From assembly GCF_016863095.1 (NCBI RefSeq), contig NZ_BOOF01000004.1, positions 248,001 through 312,000 on the forward strand: 64,000 nucleotides of DNA. Reading direction: 5' to 3'. The notes under the pieces were generated by a model that saw only the letters and a program-made list of their open reading frames with translations, had not been told where the DNA came from and made no database searches. The position numbers were made by a program, and so were the translations under genes. This DNA is from Microbispora siamensis (lineage in GTDB: Bacteria > Actinomycetota > Actinomycetes > Streptosporangiales > Streptosporangiaceae). Below are positions 9,014 through 17,676 of the stretch, in pieces; position 1 is the first letter of the stretch; every line of letters begins with the position of its first letter.

Positions 9014-10021
9014 TCAGGGGTCGAGGCGGCCGGCCACCAGCGCGTCCCCGAGAGGGGTGCGCCGATAGAGGACCTGCCGCCCGACCCGGGCGCCGGCGAC
9101 CAGCCCGGCCGCGCGCAGCGCGGTCAGGTGGCCGCCGGCCGTCCCGAGCGCCAGCCCGAGGCGGGCGGCGAGCTGCGTGGTGGTCGCCGGGGTCTCCAGC
9201 TCGGCCAGGATCCGGGCCCGGGACCTGCCGACCAGTCCGGCGAGCGCCCTCGCGCCGCCCGCCCCCGGCTGCGCCGCCGCCACCCCGCGCGCCGGATACA
9301 CCAGGGCGTACGGCCACGCCTCGTCGAGGTAGGCGATCACCTTGCGGACGAAGAGGCTGGGCAGGAACAGCAGGCCCCGGCCGCCCAGCCGGTGCCGTTC
9401 GTCCCGGTCGCCTGAGGCCGCCACCTCGATGCGGGCCGCTTCGGGTCGCCAGCGCACCCGCGGGCCGAGGTCGCCGAGCGCCGCCGCCCAGCCGTACGTC
9501 GCCAGCCGCCCGGCCCGCTGGATCACGTCGCGCTCCAGGATCGCGTGGAAGCGGGGCCACTGCGGCGCGACCAGCTCGGTCCAGGTGCGCTCGAGCCCGT
9601 CGGCCAGGAGCGCGACCACGTCGTCGTCCTCCAGGACCTGCCTGATCTCCGCGGGTGGAGGCGGACGGCCGTCCAGCGACATCGCGATCTCGGCCCGGGC
9701 CCGCTCCAGGGGCGTCGCCCGCATCGCCGCGATCTCCTCGGCGAAGGCGACGTTGACCCCGGTGGGCGGCGGCGCGATGAAGTCGGCGTTGTAGGCACCC
9801 TGCCGGAACAGCGCGACCAGCGCCCGCGCTCCCGGGCTGCCGGAAAGCAGCCGGGCGAACCGGGGGCGCGCCGTCTGCGCCCAGGACGCGTGCGCGCCCG
9901 CCTGCATCCGCCCCGACAGCACCCACATCGCGTGCATGGTCTCGTTGAGCGGGGAGATCGCGAAACGGCTGGCGGCGACGTCCTGCGGGCTCACCTCGAT
10001 CCGATACACGCGCGCGCTCAC
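9014..10021 (-). CDS. DUF5937 / ArsR-type winged-helix regulator
   Basis: 335 residues. The long N-terminal region (YRIEVSPQDVAASRFAISPLNETMHAMWVL) matches the DUF5937 layout. The C-terminal ~80 residues are an ArsR-like winged helix (ILAELETPATTTQLAARLGLALGTAGGHLTALRAAGLV, then GRQVLYRRTPLGDAL). No metal-binding cysteine pair is visible, so small-molecule sensing is more likely than metal sensing. It is divergent from the MFS gene (72 bp apart). In actinomycetes this pairing commonly has the regulator controlling the exporter; that is inferred here. Confidence 0.85.
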   Translation of the reverse strand: MSARVYRIEVSPQDVAASRFAISPLNETMHAMWVLSGRMQAGAHASWAQTARPRFARLLSGSPGARALVALFRQGAYNADFIAPPPTGVNVAFAEEIAAMRATPLERARAEIAMSLDGRPPPPAEIRQVLEDDDVVALLADGLERTWTELVAPQWPRFHAILERDVIQRAGRLATYGWAAALGDLGPRVRWRPEAARIEVAASGDRDERHRLGGRGLLFLPSLFVRKVIAYLDEAWPYALVYPARGVAAAQPGAGGARALAGLVGRSRARILAELETPATTTQLAARLGLALGTAGGHLTALRAAGLVAGARVGRQVLYRRTPLGDALVAGRLDP

Positions 10022-10092
10022 CCTTCGGCCATTTCCGAAACGTTAGCGCGGCCGGAGGCGGCACGCCGAGCATGGGCGCCGGGAGGTGGGCC

Positions 10093-11412
10093 GTGACCAT
10101 GGCCGCGAACCAGGAGAGATCGACGTTCCGGGCGTGCTTCGCCGTCGCGGAGTTCCGTGTGCTGTTCGGGAGCCAGCTTCTGCTGGTCCTGGGCGACACG
10201 GTGAAGATGCTCGCGTTCTCCGTGCTCGTCTTCGCGCGGACGGGATCGCCCGGGCTGGCCGCGCTGGCGTACATGATCGGGTTCCTGCCGCAGGTGGCGG
10301 GCGGGATGCTCCTGCTGTCGCTCGCCGACCGGTGGCGCCCGCGGACCCTCATGGTCGCGGGCGACCTCCTGCGCGTGGCCACGTGTCTCGTTCTGGGTCT
10401 CGGCGACCTGCCGATCGGGTTCATGCTGGCGCTGGTGTTCGCGGCGGGCGTGCCCACACCCCTGTTCTCGGCCGCGCGCAGCGCCGTGCTGCCCGACGTG
10501 CTGGCGGGGGACGCGTACGTGCTCGGCCGCGCCGTGTTCACCACGACCTCGGCGGGCGCGCAGGTCGCCGGGCTGGCCGTCGGCGGGGGTCTGCTCGCCG
10601 TGACGGGCCCGCACAGGGCGCTGCTGATCACCGCCGCGCTCTCGCTGGGCAGCGCGGCGCTGACCCGGTTCGGGCTGCGCGACCGCCCGGCGCGTGCCTC
10701 GCTCTCCGCCCTCAACCACCGGGCCGGGGCCGTACGGACGACGCTGCGGGTCAACCGGGCGCTGCTGGCCGACCGCGCCGTCCGGGGACTGCTGCTGGCC
10801 GGGTGGCTGCCGCCGATGCTCTCGGTCGGCGCGGAGGCCGTCTACGTGCCGTACCTCACGGGTGAGGGATCGGCGTGGGGCGCAGGGGTCGTGCTGGCCG
10901 CGGCGGCGGCGGGCATGGGCGCGGGGGAGTTCGCCGTCGGCAGGTTCGCCCCGCCCGCCGTGCGCGAACGGCTGCCCTTCGCGCTGGCGCTCCTGCTGGG
11001 CGTGCCGCTGCTCGGGTTCGCCGTCCGCCCGGGGGTGGCCGTGGCGGCGGCGCTGGCCGCCCTGGCCGCGGCGGGGCTCGCCTACAACCTGGGGCTCCAG
11101 CGGCGGTTCCTCGACGCGGTTCCCGAGGCCGCGCGCGGGCAGGCGTTCGGCCTGCAGACGTCCGGGCTGATGACGGCCCAGGCGCTGGGCGCCGCCGCCG
11201 CGGGCGCCCTCGCCGAACTCGTGCCCGCCCATCTCGCCATCGCGCTGTCGGGCTGCGGTGTGATCGCCGTCGTGCTCGCGCTGCGGGGTGATCTGCGGGG
11301 TGATCTGCGGGGTGATCTGCGCGGCGACCGGCCGAGGCGGGTCAGCCCGCCGTACGGTCCCGGCGGGGCAGGGGAGGGCGCTCGCCCGAGCCCCGCGGAA
11401 CCAGCCGCGTAG
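10093..11412 (+). CDS. MFS transporter, drug-efflux type
   Basis: About 439 residues with 12 hydrophobic segments. The N-terminal pattern FRVLFGSQLLLVLGDTVKMLAFSVLVFARTGSP resembles MFS_3 (macrolide-type) exporters. The GTG at 10093 follows GGGAGGTGGG; ATG 10099 is an alternative start. The C-terminus carries an RGDL tetrapeptide repeat from a 12-bp tandem DNA repeat and overlaps the convergent LacI gene by 71 bp. It is probably controlled by the divergent DUF5937/ArsR protein. The substrate is unknown. Confidence 0.85.
   Translation: MTMAANQERSTFRACFAVAEFRVLFGSQLLLVLGDTVKMLAFSVLVFARTGSPGLAALAYMIGFLPQVAGGMLLLSLADRWRPRTLMVAGDLLRVATCLVLGLGDLPIGFMLALVFAAGVPTPLFSAARSAVLPDVLAGDAYVLGRAVFTTTSAGAQVAGLAVGGGLLAVTGPHRALLITAALSLGSAALTRFGLRDRPARASLSALNHRAGAVRTTLRVNRALLADRAVRGLLLAGWLPPMLSVGAEAVYVPYLTGEGSAWGAGVVLAAAAAGMGAGEFAVGRFAPPAVRERLPFALALLLGVPLLGFAVRPGVAVAAALAALAAAGLAYNLGLQRRFLDAVPEAARGQAFGLQTSGLMTAQALGAAAAGALAELVPAHLAIALSGCGVIAVVLALRGDLRGDLRGDLRGDRPRRVSPPYGPGGAGEGARPSPAEPAA
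11281..11328 (+). repeat. 12-bp tandem repeat inside the MFS gene
   Basis: Three exact copies of CTGCGGGGTGAT are followed by a degenerate fourth (CTGCGCGGCGAC). They encode (RGDL)n in the extreme C-terminus of the MFS protein, immediately before the region that overlaps the LacI gene. Confidence 0.85.
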
Positions 11413-12418
11413 CGATTTCGATCCTGCTGGTCGGCCTCTCGTCCCCGGACAGGCGCATGAACAGCAGGTCGGCGGCCGTACGGCCGAGCCGGGCGGGATC
11501 CTGCGCCACCACGGTGATGCCGAGCAGGTCGGCCAGTTCGAAGTCGTCGAACCCGACCAGGGCGAGTCCGCCCGCGGCGCCCGCGTCGGCGGCGTCCGTG
11601 AGCGAGGCCAGCGCCCGCAGGGTCTCCACGGTGGTGCGGCCGTTGCCGGTCAGCAACGCGGTCGGGGGGTCGGACGCCGTGAGCAGCCGGGTCAGGTCGG
11701 CCCGCATCCGCGCCGGATCCGGCGGCCCCATGACCACCAGCCCCTCGTCGTACGGCAGGCCGGCGGCGGCCAGCCCCTGCCGGTAACCGCGCAGCCGTTC
11801 GGCGGCGGTGAAGATCCCGGGGGAGTCGCCGAGGAAGGCGATGCGGCGATGGCCGTGCGCGATCAGGTGGGCCGTGCCCGCCCGTGCACCGCCCGCGTTG
11901 TCGCACAGGACGGTGTCCGCCTCGCATCCCGCGCCCGCCGGCCGGTCGGCGAAGACCGCCTTGATCCCGGCCTCGAACTCGGGCGCGAGGTAACCGTGGT
12001 CGCTCCCCGCAGGCACGATGATCAGCCCGTCCACCCGGCGGGCGCAGAAGGCGAGCACGAGATCGCGCTCGCGGGCCGCGTCCTCCCGGGACGACCCGGT
12101 GAACAGCAGGTAGCCGTGGTGCAGCGCGGCGTCCTCCACGGCGCGGCTGAGGCTGGAGTAGAAGGCGTCGGCGACGTCCTCGATGACCAGGCCGATGCTC
12201 GCCGTACGGCCCCGCCGCAGGATGCGCGCGCTGTCGTTGCGGCGGTAGCCGAGCCGCTCGATGGCCTCCTGCACGCGTCCGGCGGTCACGGCGTTGACGC
12301 CGGGTTCGTTGTTGACGACGCGGGAGACGGTCTTGAGCGCCACACCGGCCGCGGCGGCCACGTCGTTCATGGTCGGACGGCCGCGTCTCGTCTCTCCCAC
12401 GCAGGGATCATCTCCCAT
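11342..12418 (-). CDS. LacI-family repressor (probable regulator of the sugar importer)
   Basis: 358 residues. The N-terminal HTH is PTMNDVAAAAGVALKTVSRVVNNEPGV, the LacI recognition-helix pattern, with hinge helix RNDSARILRRGRTASIGLV. A periplasmic-binding-protein-like sugar-sensing domain follows (about 75-345). A GACAACGTTGTC palindrome 13 bp upstream of the start suggests autoregulation. The same core lies upstream of the CUT1 operon at 5795-5812. The ATG at 12418 is used; GTG 12400 is an alternative. The 3' end overlaps the MFS gene on the other strand by 71 bp. The inducer is presumably a sugar or oligosaccharide imported by that operon. Confidence 0.9.
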   Translation of the reverse strand: MGDDPCVGETRRGRPTMNDVAAAAGVALKTVSRVVNNEPGVNAVTAGRVQEAIERLGYRRNDSARILRRGRTASIGLVIEDVADAFYSSLSRAVEDAALHHGYLLFTGSSREDAARERDLVLAFCARRVDGLIIVPAGSDHGYLAPEFEAGIKAVFADRPAGAGCEADTVLCDNAGGARAGTAHLIAHGHRRIAFLGDSPGIFTAAERLRGYRQGLAAAGLPYDEGLVVMGPPDPARMRADLTRLLTASDPPTALLTGNGRTTVETLRALASLTDAADAGAAGGLALVGFDDFELADLLGITVVAQDPARLGRTAADLLFMRLSGDERPTSRIEIATRLVPRGSGERPPLPRRDRTAG

Positions 12419-12430
12419 TTCACGGCCTTA

Positions 12431-12442
12431 GACAACGTTGTC
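12431..12442. promoter_or_regulatory. LacI-type operator upstream of the LacI gene
   Basis: GACAACGTTGTC is a perfect 12-bp palindrome identical to the core of the 18-bp site at 5795-5812. It lies 13 bp upstream of the LacI start and probably mediates autorepression. Confidence 0.75.
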
Positions 12443-12493
12443 AGTTCCATGGTGAGAGATGGTCGCTTTTGTGGGGACGTGGGGTGTGCCGGA

Positions 12494-13285
12494 TTACGGA
12501 CTGCCGGGCTCCGCGCGGCTCGCGCCTCCGGTGGCCCGCAGGTCGGCCTCGATCCTTGCGGCGGTGGCGAGCAGCGGGGGGAGCAGGTCGCGGCGGGCCG
12601 ACTCCAGGGTGGTGCGGCTGGCGTGCGAGGAGATGTTGACCGCCGCCACCACCCGGCCGCCACGGTCCCTGATCGGCGCGGCGATCGAGCGCAGCCCCTC
12701 CTCCAGTTCCTGGTCCACCATGGCCCAGCCCTGGGTCCGTACGCGGTCGAGCGCGGCGCGCAGGGCGACCGGCGAGGTGGTGGTGTGCGGGGTCAGCCGC
12801 TCCAGGTCGGCGCGGGCGAGGTAGGCGTCGAGCTCCTCCGGAGGGAGCCCCGCGAGCAGCACCCGGCCCATGGAGGTGCAGTACGCCGGAAAGCGGGTGC
12901 CGATGGCGATCGTCACGCGCATGATCCGGGCCGTCGGCACCCGGGCCACGTAGACGATGTCGGTGTCGTCCAGCACGGAGACCGACGCCGACTCGTGCAC
13001 CTCGGAGACGAGCCGCTCCAGGTGCGGCAGCGCGACCTCGGGCAGGGAGAGGCTCGACAGGTAGGCGTAGCCCAGCTCGAGTACCCGGGGCGACAGGGAG
13101 AACAGGCGCCCGTCGGTCCGCACGTAGCCCAGGCCGGCGAGCGTCAGCAGGAACCTGCGCGCCGCGGCGCGGGTGAGGCCGGTCTTGCGGGCGACCTCGC
13201 TGAGCGTCAGCTCCGGGCTCGCCGCGTCGAACGCCCGGATCACGGCCAGACCCCGGGCCAGCGACTGGACGTGCTCCTCCGCCAT
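12494..13285 (-). CDS. IclR-family regulator (PcaR/PobR-like)
   Basis: 263 residues. The winged HTH (LARGLAVIRAFDAASPELTLSEVARKTGLTRAAARRFL) covers residues ~8-60, and the IclR effector domain includes YCTSMGRVLLAGLP and a C-terminal VVAAVNISSHASRTT. The sequence is closest in style to PcaR/PobR/PcaU regulators of aromatic acid catabolism, but no aromatic pathway genes are nearby. SD GGGAGGTGGG precedes the ATG. It is divergent from the NimT/CynX-type transporter (~100 bp), which is its likely target. Confidence 0.88.
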   Translation of the reverse strand: MAEEHVQSLARGLAVIRAFDAASPELTLSEVARKTGLTRAAARRFLLTLAGLGYVRTDGRLFSLSPRVLELGYAYLSSLSLPEVALPHLERLVSEVHESASVSVLDDTDIVYVARVPTARIMRVTIAIGTRFPAYCTSMGRVLLAGLPPEELDAYLARADLERLTPHTTTSPVALRAALDRVRTQGWAMVDQELEEGLRSIAAPIRDRGGRVVAAVNISSHASRTTLESARRDLLPPLLATAARIEADLRATGGASRAEPGSP

Positions 13286-13392
13286 GACCGCCCACCTCCC
13301 GACCGAACCCTAGCGCCGGCCGGTGGACGGGCGGTGGACGGGCGGGGCGCGCGACACCGGCCGGTAGGGTTCTCCGGGTGATGAGGGGGATT

Positions 13393-14637
13393 GTGACCTA
13401 TCGGGGAAACCTGCTGCTGGTGTGCGGTTTCGTCCTGGCGGCGCTCAACCTGAGGCCCGCTCTCGCGGGTGTGTCACCGCTCCTCCCGGCCATCATGCGG
13501 GACCTCGGCCTCAGCCCCGCCGGGGGTGGCGCCATCACCACGGTGATGGTGGCGTGCCTCGGCCTGCTCGCCCCGGCCGCGCCCGCGCTGGCCACCCGGA
13601 TCGGGCTCGACCGCACGCTGCTGGCCGGCCTGCTCGTCCTGGCCGCCGGTGTCGCCCTGCGCAGCGCGGACGGCGTGCCCGCGTTGTACTGCGGCGCCGC
13701 CCTGGCCGGCACGGCCATCGCCGTCATGAACGTCGTCATGCCGGGCCTCGTCAAGCAGCACTTCCCCGGCAGGATCGGGCTCTTCACCGGTCTGTACGTC
13801 TCGGTCATGGTGAGCGGGGCCGCCATGGCCTCGGCGGCGATGGTCCCGCTGGCCGGGCAGGTCGGCTGGCGGGCGGCGGCGGGGTCGGCGGCCCTGCTCG
13901 CACTGCTGGCGGCGGCCCTGTGGTGGGTGGCGCTCACGAGGCAGGGCCGGGCCGTCGCGTCGCCGTCTCCGGCCGTGCTCACGAGGCCGGACGCGCAGGA
14001 CCCGGCGGCACGGGTCGGAGGGCGGGACGGCCGTTCCCGGTCCCGCGACCCCGGCCACCGGCCGTACGCGGCCCTGCTCCGCGCGCCCGCGACGTGGCCG
14101 GTCATGGCCTTCATGGGTCTGCAGTCGCTGACCTTCTACGTCCTGCTGGCCTGGCTGCCCACCGTGTTCCAGGCCGCCGGCCTCCCCGCCGACGAGGCGG
14201 GATATCTGCTGGGCCTGACGAACCTCGTGCAGATCGTCGCCGCGCTGGCCGTCCCCCTGCACGCGGGCCGGGCCCGATCCCAGAAGCCGCACGTGGTCGT
14301 GGCCGCGCTGCTGACCGTCGGCGGATATCTGGGCGTGCTGCTCGCGCCCACCACCACGCCGTGGCTGTGGATGATCGCCCTCGGGCTCGGCCAGGGGGCC
14401 TCGATCGCGCTCGCCCTGCTGATCATCACGCTGCGGGCGCCCGATCCGGCCTCGGTGACCGCGCTGTCGGCGGTCGCCCAGTCGAGCGGCTATGTGCTGG
14501 CCGCGATCGGGCCGCTCGCGTTCGGCCTGCTCCACGAGCTGTCCGGCGGCTGGTCCGTGCCCCTGCTCGCCGGGCTGGGGGCGTGCGCCCTCCAACTGGT
14601 GTCGGGTGTGCTCGCCGCCCGCCCCGCGACGGGGTAG
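13393..14637 (+). CDS. MFS transporter, CynX/NimT family
   Basis: About 414 residues, 12 membrane helices. The N-terminal LLLVCGFVLAALNLRPALAGVSPLLP motif is diagnostic of the CynX/NimT (cyanate or 2-nitroimidazole) MFS subgroup. The Arg in NLRPA is a family signature. GTG 13393 has the better SD (GAGGGGG); GTG 13378 is also possible. The central loop (about 190-225) is long, Arg/Pro-rich and unlike relatives. It is divergent from the IclR gene, so likely IclR-controlled. The substrate is unknown. Confidence 0.85.
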   Translation: MTYRGNLLLVCGFVLAALNLRPALAGVSPLLPAIMRDLGLSPAGGGAITTVMVACLGLLAPAAPALATRIGLDRTLLAGLLVLAAGVALRSADGVPALYCGAALAGTAIAVMNVVMPGLVKQHFPGRIGLFTGLYVSVMVSGAAMASAAMVPLAGQVGWRAAAGSAALLALLAAALWWVALTRQGRAVASPSPAVLTRPDAQDPAARVGGRDGRSRSRDPGHRPYAALLRAPATWPVMAFMGLQSLTFYVLLAWLPTVFQAAGLPADEAGYLLGLTNLVQIVAALAVPLHAGRARSQKPHVVVAALLTVGGYLGVLLAPTTTPWLWMIALGLGQGASIALALLIITLRAPDPASVTALSAVAQSSGYVLAAIGPLAFGLLHELSGGWSVPLLAGLGACALQLVSGVLAARPATG

Positions 14638-14685
14638 TCAGAGACGCTCGGATGAGCGGTCGGATCGCGAGGTCGTGTCCCCCGA

Positions 14686-15744
14686 TCAGAGACCGCGGAG
14701 GCGGCTGACGAGCTCGTTGCGGCTGCGCACGCCGACCTTGGCGAAGATCGACTTCAGGTAGTCCTGGACGGTGTAGGCCGACAGATGCAGCACGTCGGCG
14801 ATCTCGGAGGTGGACCGGCCGGTGAGCACCTCCGCACAGACCTGCCGCTCCCGGGGGGTCAGGGCGTAGGAACTCATCATGATCCCGATCACCTCGTCCG
14901 CGGGCACCGGCTCGACGGTGATGAGCACCCTCTCGGCCGACGAGCCGTCCAGGTCCATCAGCGGCGCGGCGCGCAGCGCGACCCAGGCGCCCGTGATGTC
15001 ACGCATGCGGGCGTGCGCCGCGCCCGTGGCGGAACCGGACAGCGTGGCGGCCACACCGCGCAGTGCGACGCCGAGCCAGCCGGGACGCGCGGCCTGCCAG
15101 GCCTCCAGCCAGTCCCGCGCGGCCGGCGTGACGCCGGTGAAATCGCCGCCGGCGCCGAGCACGATCACGACGGGACCGCCGGAACCGCCGCCGGCGCCGG
15201 GCAGCACGGTCCGGCTCGCCGTACGCAACGCCGTCCCGATCAACGGAGCCACCGAGGCGAGGAAGCCGGCTTCGGCGGCGGAGAAGTCGGAACCGTCGGA
15301 TCCGCGCATCAGGCCCGCGACTCCCCAGCAGGCCCCGCCGCTGACGAAGGACGCACGGAGGTCGAAGGCCACGCCCATGGACGTGTAGAGCTCGTTGACG
15401 CGACGGCTCCGCACGACCTCCCCGTACGGCAGTTCGGTGAGCCGTCCGACGGGGACCTCCCTGCGCGCCAGGTCGGCGAAGCTGTTGCCGTCCGGCGGTC
15501 CGTGCCCGTACTCGATCTCGGCGAACAGCGCCTCCTGCCGCGCCGAGGGGTTGAGATCGACCGTCACGGAACCGGTGGGCAGCATCGTCTGCGGGTCCAC
15601 GGCCGCCCAGCAGGTGGCGTCGTACGGTACGACCCGGCCGACCACCTCGATCGCCTCCTGCTGGACGTCCACGGGGCTCAAGCTGGCCGTCGCAAGGGTG
15701 GACAGGAGCCGCTTGGCCTCCGCGGCCCGTGCCTGGTTCACCAT
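14686..15744 (-). CDS. LuxR-family regulator with GAF-like sensor region
   Basis: 352 residues from ATG 15744 (upstream in-frame ATGs at 15780 and 15816 are possible). The first ~160 residues resemble a GAF-type sensor (VVGRVVPYDATCWAAVDPQT, then GACWGVAGLMR). The C-terminal ~60 residues are a LuxR HTH (YALTPRERQVCAEVLTGRST, SEIADVLHLSAYTVQDYLKS, IFAKVGVRSRNELVSRL). No receiver domain is present, so this is not a classical response regulator. It is divergent from the cupin gene, its probable target. A small inverted repeat (CCCAG-N4-CTGGG) lies near 15782. Confidence 0.87.
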   Translation of the reverse strand: MVNQARAAEAKRLLSTLATASLSPVDVQQEAIEVVGRVVPYDATCWAAVDPQTMLPTGSVTVDLNPSARQEALFAEIEYGHGPPDGNSFADLARREVPVGRLTELPYGEVVRSRRVNELYTSMGVAFDLRASFVSGGACWGVAGLMRGSDGSDFSAAEAGFLASVAPLIGTALRTASRTVLPGAGGGSGGPVVIVLGAGGDFTGVTPAARDWLEAWQAARPGWLGVALRGVAATLSGSATGAAHARMRDITGAWVALRAAPLMDLDGSSAERVLITVEPVPADEVIGIMMSSYALTPRERQVCAEVLTGRSTSEIADVLHLSAYTVQDYLKSIFAKVGVRSRNELVSRLRGL

Positions 15745-15920
15745 GGCCCCAGTATCGAAGGGCGCTCCGCCGGACACCATCCCAGATTCCTGGGGGTGGC
15801 CGCCCGCCGTGATCACCCCTCTCGCGGGATGGAGCCTCGTGACGCCCGTTCCTAACGTGAAAGCGCGACGCGGTGCCCACCGGGACCGCGACCTCGGCCA
15901 AACACAGTAAGGAGACGGGC

Positions 15921-16382
15921 ATGCCCCAGCAGATCCACCACAGCCTCGCCGGTGAGGGCAGGGAACTGTTCACGGTCGACAGCACCGCGACCGTCAAGGT
16001 CGGTGCGGAGCACACCGACGGCGAGTACGAGTTGTTCGAGATCGACGGAGAGCGAGGCAGCTTCGTGCCGCCGCACCGGCACCCCTGGCCCGAGTCGTAC
16101 TACGTGCTGCACGGCAGGATGTCGGTCCAGGTGGGCTCCAAGCGGTACGAGATGGGTCCCGGCGAGTCGATCACGGTTCCCACCGGCGCCGTGCACACGA
16201 TCGAGGTGCGCAGCAAGGCCGTGAAGTTCCTGGCCTTCAGCCTGACCGACGGCACGGGCAAGCTCTTCGCTGACCTCGACGCGAACGTCGCGCCCGGGCG
16301 TCCGATGGAGGAACTGGCCCCGCTCGTCACCGAGATCGCCGAGCGGAACCGGACCACCTTCATCGGCCGCCCGGCGCAGTAA
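15921..16382 (+). CDS. Cupin-domain protein
   Basis: 153 residues from ATG 15921 with SD AAGGAG. A single conserved beta-barrel cupin has motif 1 PPHRHPWPESYYVLHGRMSV (metal-binding His pair and Glu) and motif 2 PGESITVPTGAVHTIEV. It is soluble and short, so it is likely a small-molecule-binding or oxygenase/isomerase-type cupin; the reaction cannot be predicted. It is divergent from the LuxR gene and probably regulated by it. Confidence 0.85.
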   Translation: MPQQIHHSLAGEGRELFTVDSTATVKVGAEHTDGEYELFEIDGERGSFVPPHRHPWPESYYVLHGRMSVQVGSKRYEMGPGESITVPTGAVHTIEVRSKAVKFLAFSLTDGTGKLFADLDANVAPGRPMEELAPLVTEIAERNRTTFIGRPAQ

Positions 16383-16483
16383 CTCCCCGAACTCTTCCGA
16401 GCCTTTCGCGAACCGGCCCGCCCAGGCAGACCCGGGGGTCCCGCTGGATCCCGCCCAGTGTGTGCCGGATCTGGAACGGCTGG

Positions 16484-17086
16484 TCAGCGCGGCAGCCGTT
16501 CGAGGTCGATGGCGATGGGGAAGGGGGCGTCCACCGCGAGGCGGGTGTGGTGGACGCCGGTCACCTGATATCCGGCGCCGTCGGCGTCGAGTGCGAAGGA
16601 GTAGACGAAGGGGCGGCAGTCGGTGCTCTCGACCCGCCAGAAGTGGGGGATGCCGGCCGCCGCGTAGTGCCGTGGCCGCACGTCGCGGTCCGGGGCGGGC
16701 GAGTCGGGGCCGACGACCTCGATGACCAGGCGCACCTCCTCGGGGAGGTAGCAGGTCCTCCGGTCGTCGGAGGCGGCGAGGTCGTCTACCAGGGACACGT
16801 CGGGACGGGCGCGCCGATCCGGTCCCAGTAACACGTCCATGCGACTGACCGCCACCAGGTCGCCCGGCACCTGCGCGTTCAGGGCCGTGCGCAGGCCGTA
16901 GGTCATGCGCTCACGGAATCGGGTCTGGGGGCCCGTGGGGACGAGGCCGGCGTCGGGGTGATCGGCGTCGTCCTCGCCGTCCCGCCGCTCGTCGGCGGGG
17001 GGACGGAGCCGGGAGAGCCGATCGGAGACGCCCCCGGCCCCGCCTCCCGGACGGGGCTGGAGCCAGTCATCGAGCACGCTGGTCAT
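16484..17086 (-). CDS. Uma2-family (DUF820) putative endonuclease
   Basis: 200 residues. The conserved PD-(D/E)xK-like core is visible as RRARPDVSLVDD, VRLVIEVVGPDS and RHYAAAGIPHFWRV, the typical Uma2 pattern. The N-terminal ~50 residues are Asp/Arg-rich and disordered. Uma2 proteins are abundant in actinobacteria and cyanobacteria and their biological role is undefined. It stands alone between the cupin gene and the cysteine-dioxygenase operon. Confidence 0.88.
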   Translation of the reverse strand: MTSVLDDWLQPRPGGGAGGVSDRLSRLRPPADERRDGEDDADHPDAGLVPTGPQTRFRERMTYGLRTALNAQVPGDLVAVSRMDVLLGPDRRARPDVSLVDDLAASDDRRTCYLPEEVRLVIEVVGPDSPAPDRDVRPRHYAAAGIPHFWRVESTDCRPFVYSFALDADGAGYQVTGVHHTRLAVDAPFPIAIDLERLPR

Positions 17087-17136
17087 GGCAGAAGCCTAGC
17101 GTCACCCTCTGTGATGAACGAACTACGCGAGCCGTC

Positions 17137-17676
17137 CTAAGCCGGGTCGAGCGGGCGCAATTCGTCGGCGTACCCGACCGAAAGACGGCGCATGGTCCCG
17201 TCGTCGGTGATGGAGTACTGCCCCATGCGCCACAGAGGCGGCGAGTACGCGTGGATCGAGACCGAGCCGGGCGCCTCGCCGGTCAGCCGGTGGATGTGGT
17301 CGGGCCCGAACGAGAAGGCCTCGCCCTCCGTGACCGGCGTCTCCAGGTGGACGCCGCCGATGCGCGGGTTGCACTCCTTCAGCTCGCCGGCCACCACGCG
17401 GACCGCGCCGGAGGAGACGTCGTGGTCGTGCCAGCCGGTGTCGTCCCCGGGCCGCCAGCACAGCAGCCACACGTCCACGTACGAGTCGCGGTGCAGCGAG
17501 ACGTAGTGGCGTCCCCCGTCCTCCGCGCCCTCGAAGTTGAGGTGGTGACGCCACAGCTCGGGCCGCTCGGCCAGGTCCTCGACCAGGGCGAGCAGCTCGC
17601 GGCGGTCGAGCGCGCGGGCGGGCAGGTCGGCCAAGGAGGCACAGAGCGCGCCTTCCTGGATCGTGGGCGTGCTCAT
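17137..17676 (-). CDS. Cysteine dioxygenase-type cupin enzyme
   Basis: 179 residues. The thiol dioxygenase fold has iron ligands in GWHDHDVSSGAVRVVAGEL (HxH) and FGPDHIHRL (third His). The family converts cysteine, or a related thiol such as 3-mercaptopropionate, to its sulfinate with O2. The start at 17676 follows SD AGGAG, and its ATG overlaps the stop of the amidohydrolase (ATGA). The two are therefore translationally coupled and probably act in one thiol or sulfur route. The true substrate could differ from cysteine. Confidence 0.87.
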   Translation of the reverse strand: MSTPTIQEGALCASLADLPARALDRRELLALVEDLAERPELWRHHLNFEGAEDGGRHYVSLHRDSYVDVWLLCWRPGDDTGWHDHDVSSGAVRVVAGELKECNPRIGGVHLETPVTEGEAFSFGPDHIHRLTGEAPGSVSIHAYSPPLWRMGQYSITDDGTMRRLSVGYADELRPLDPA

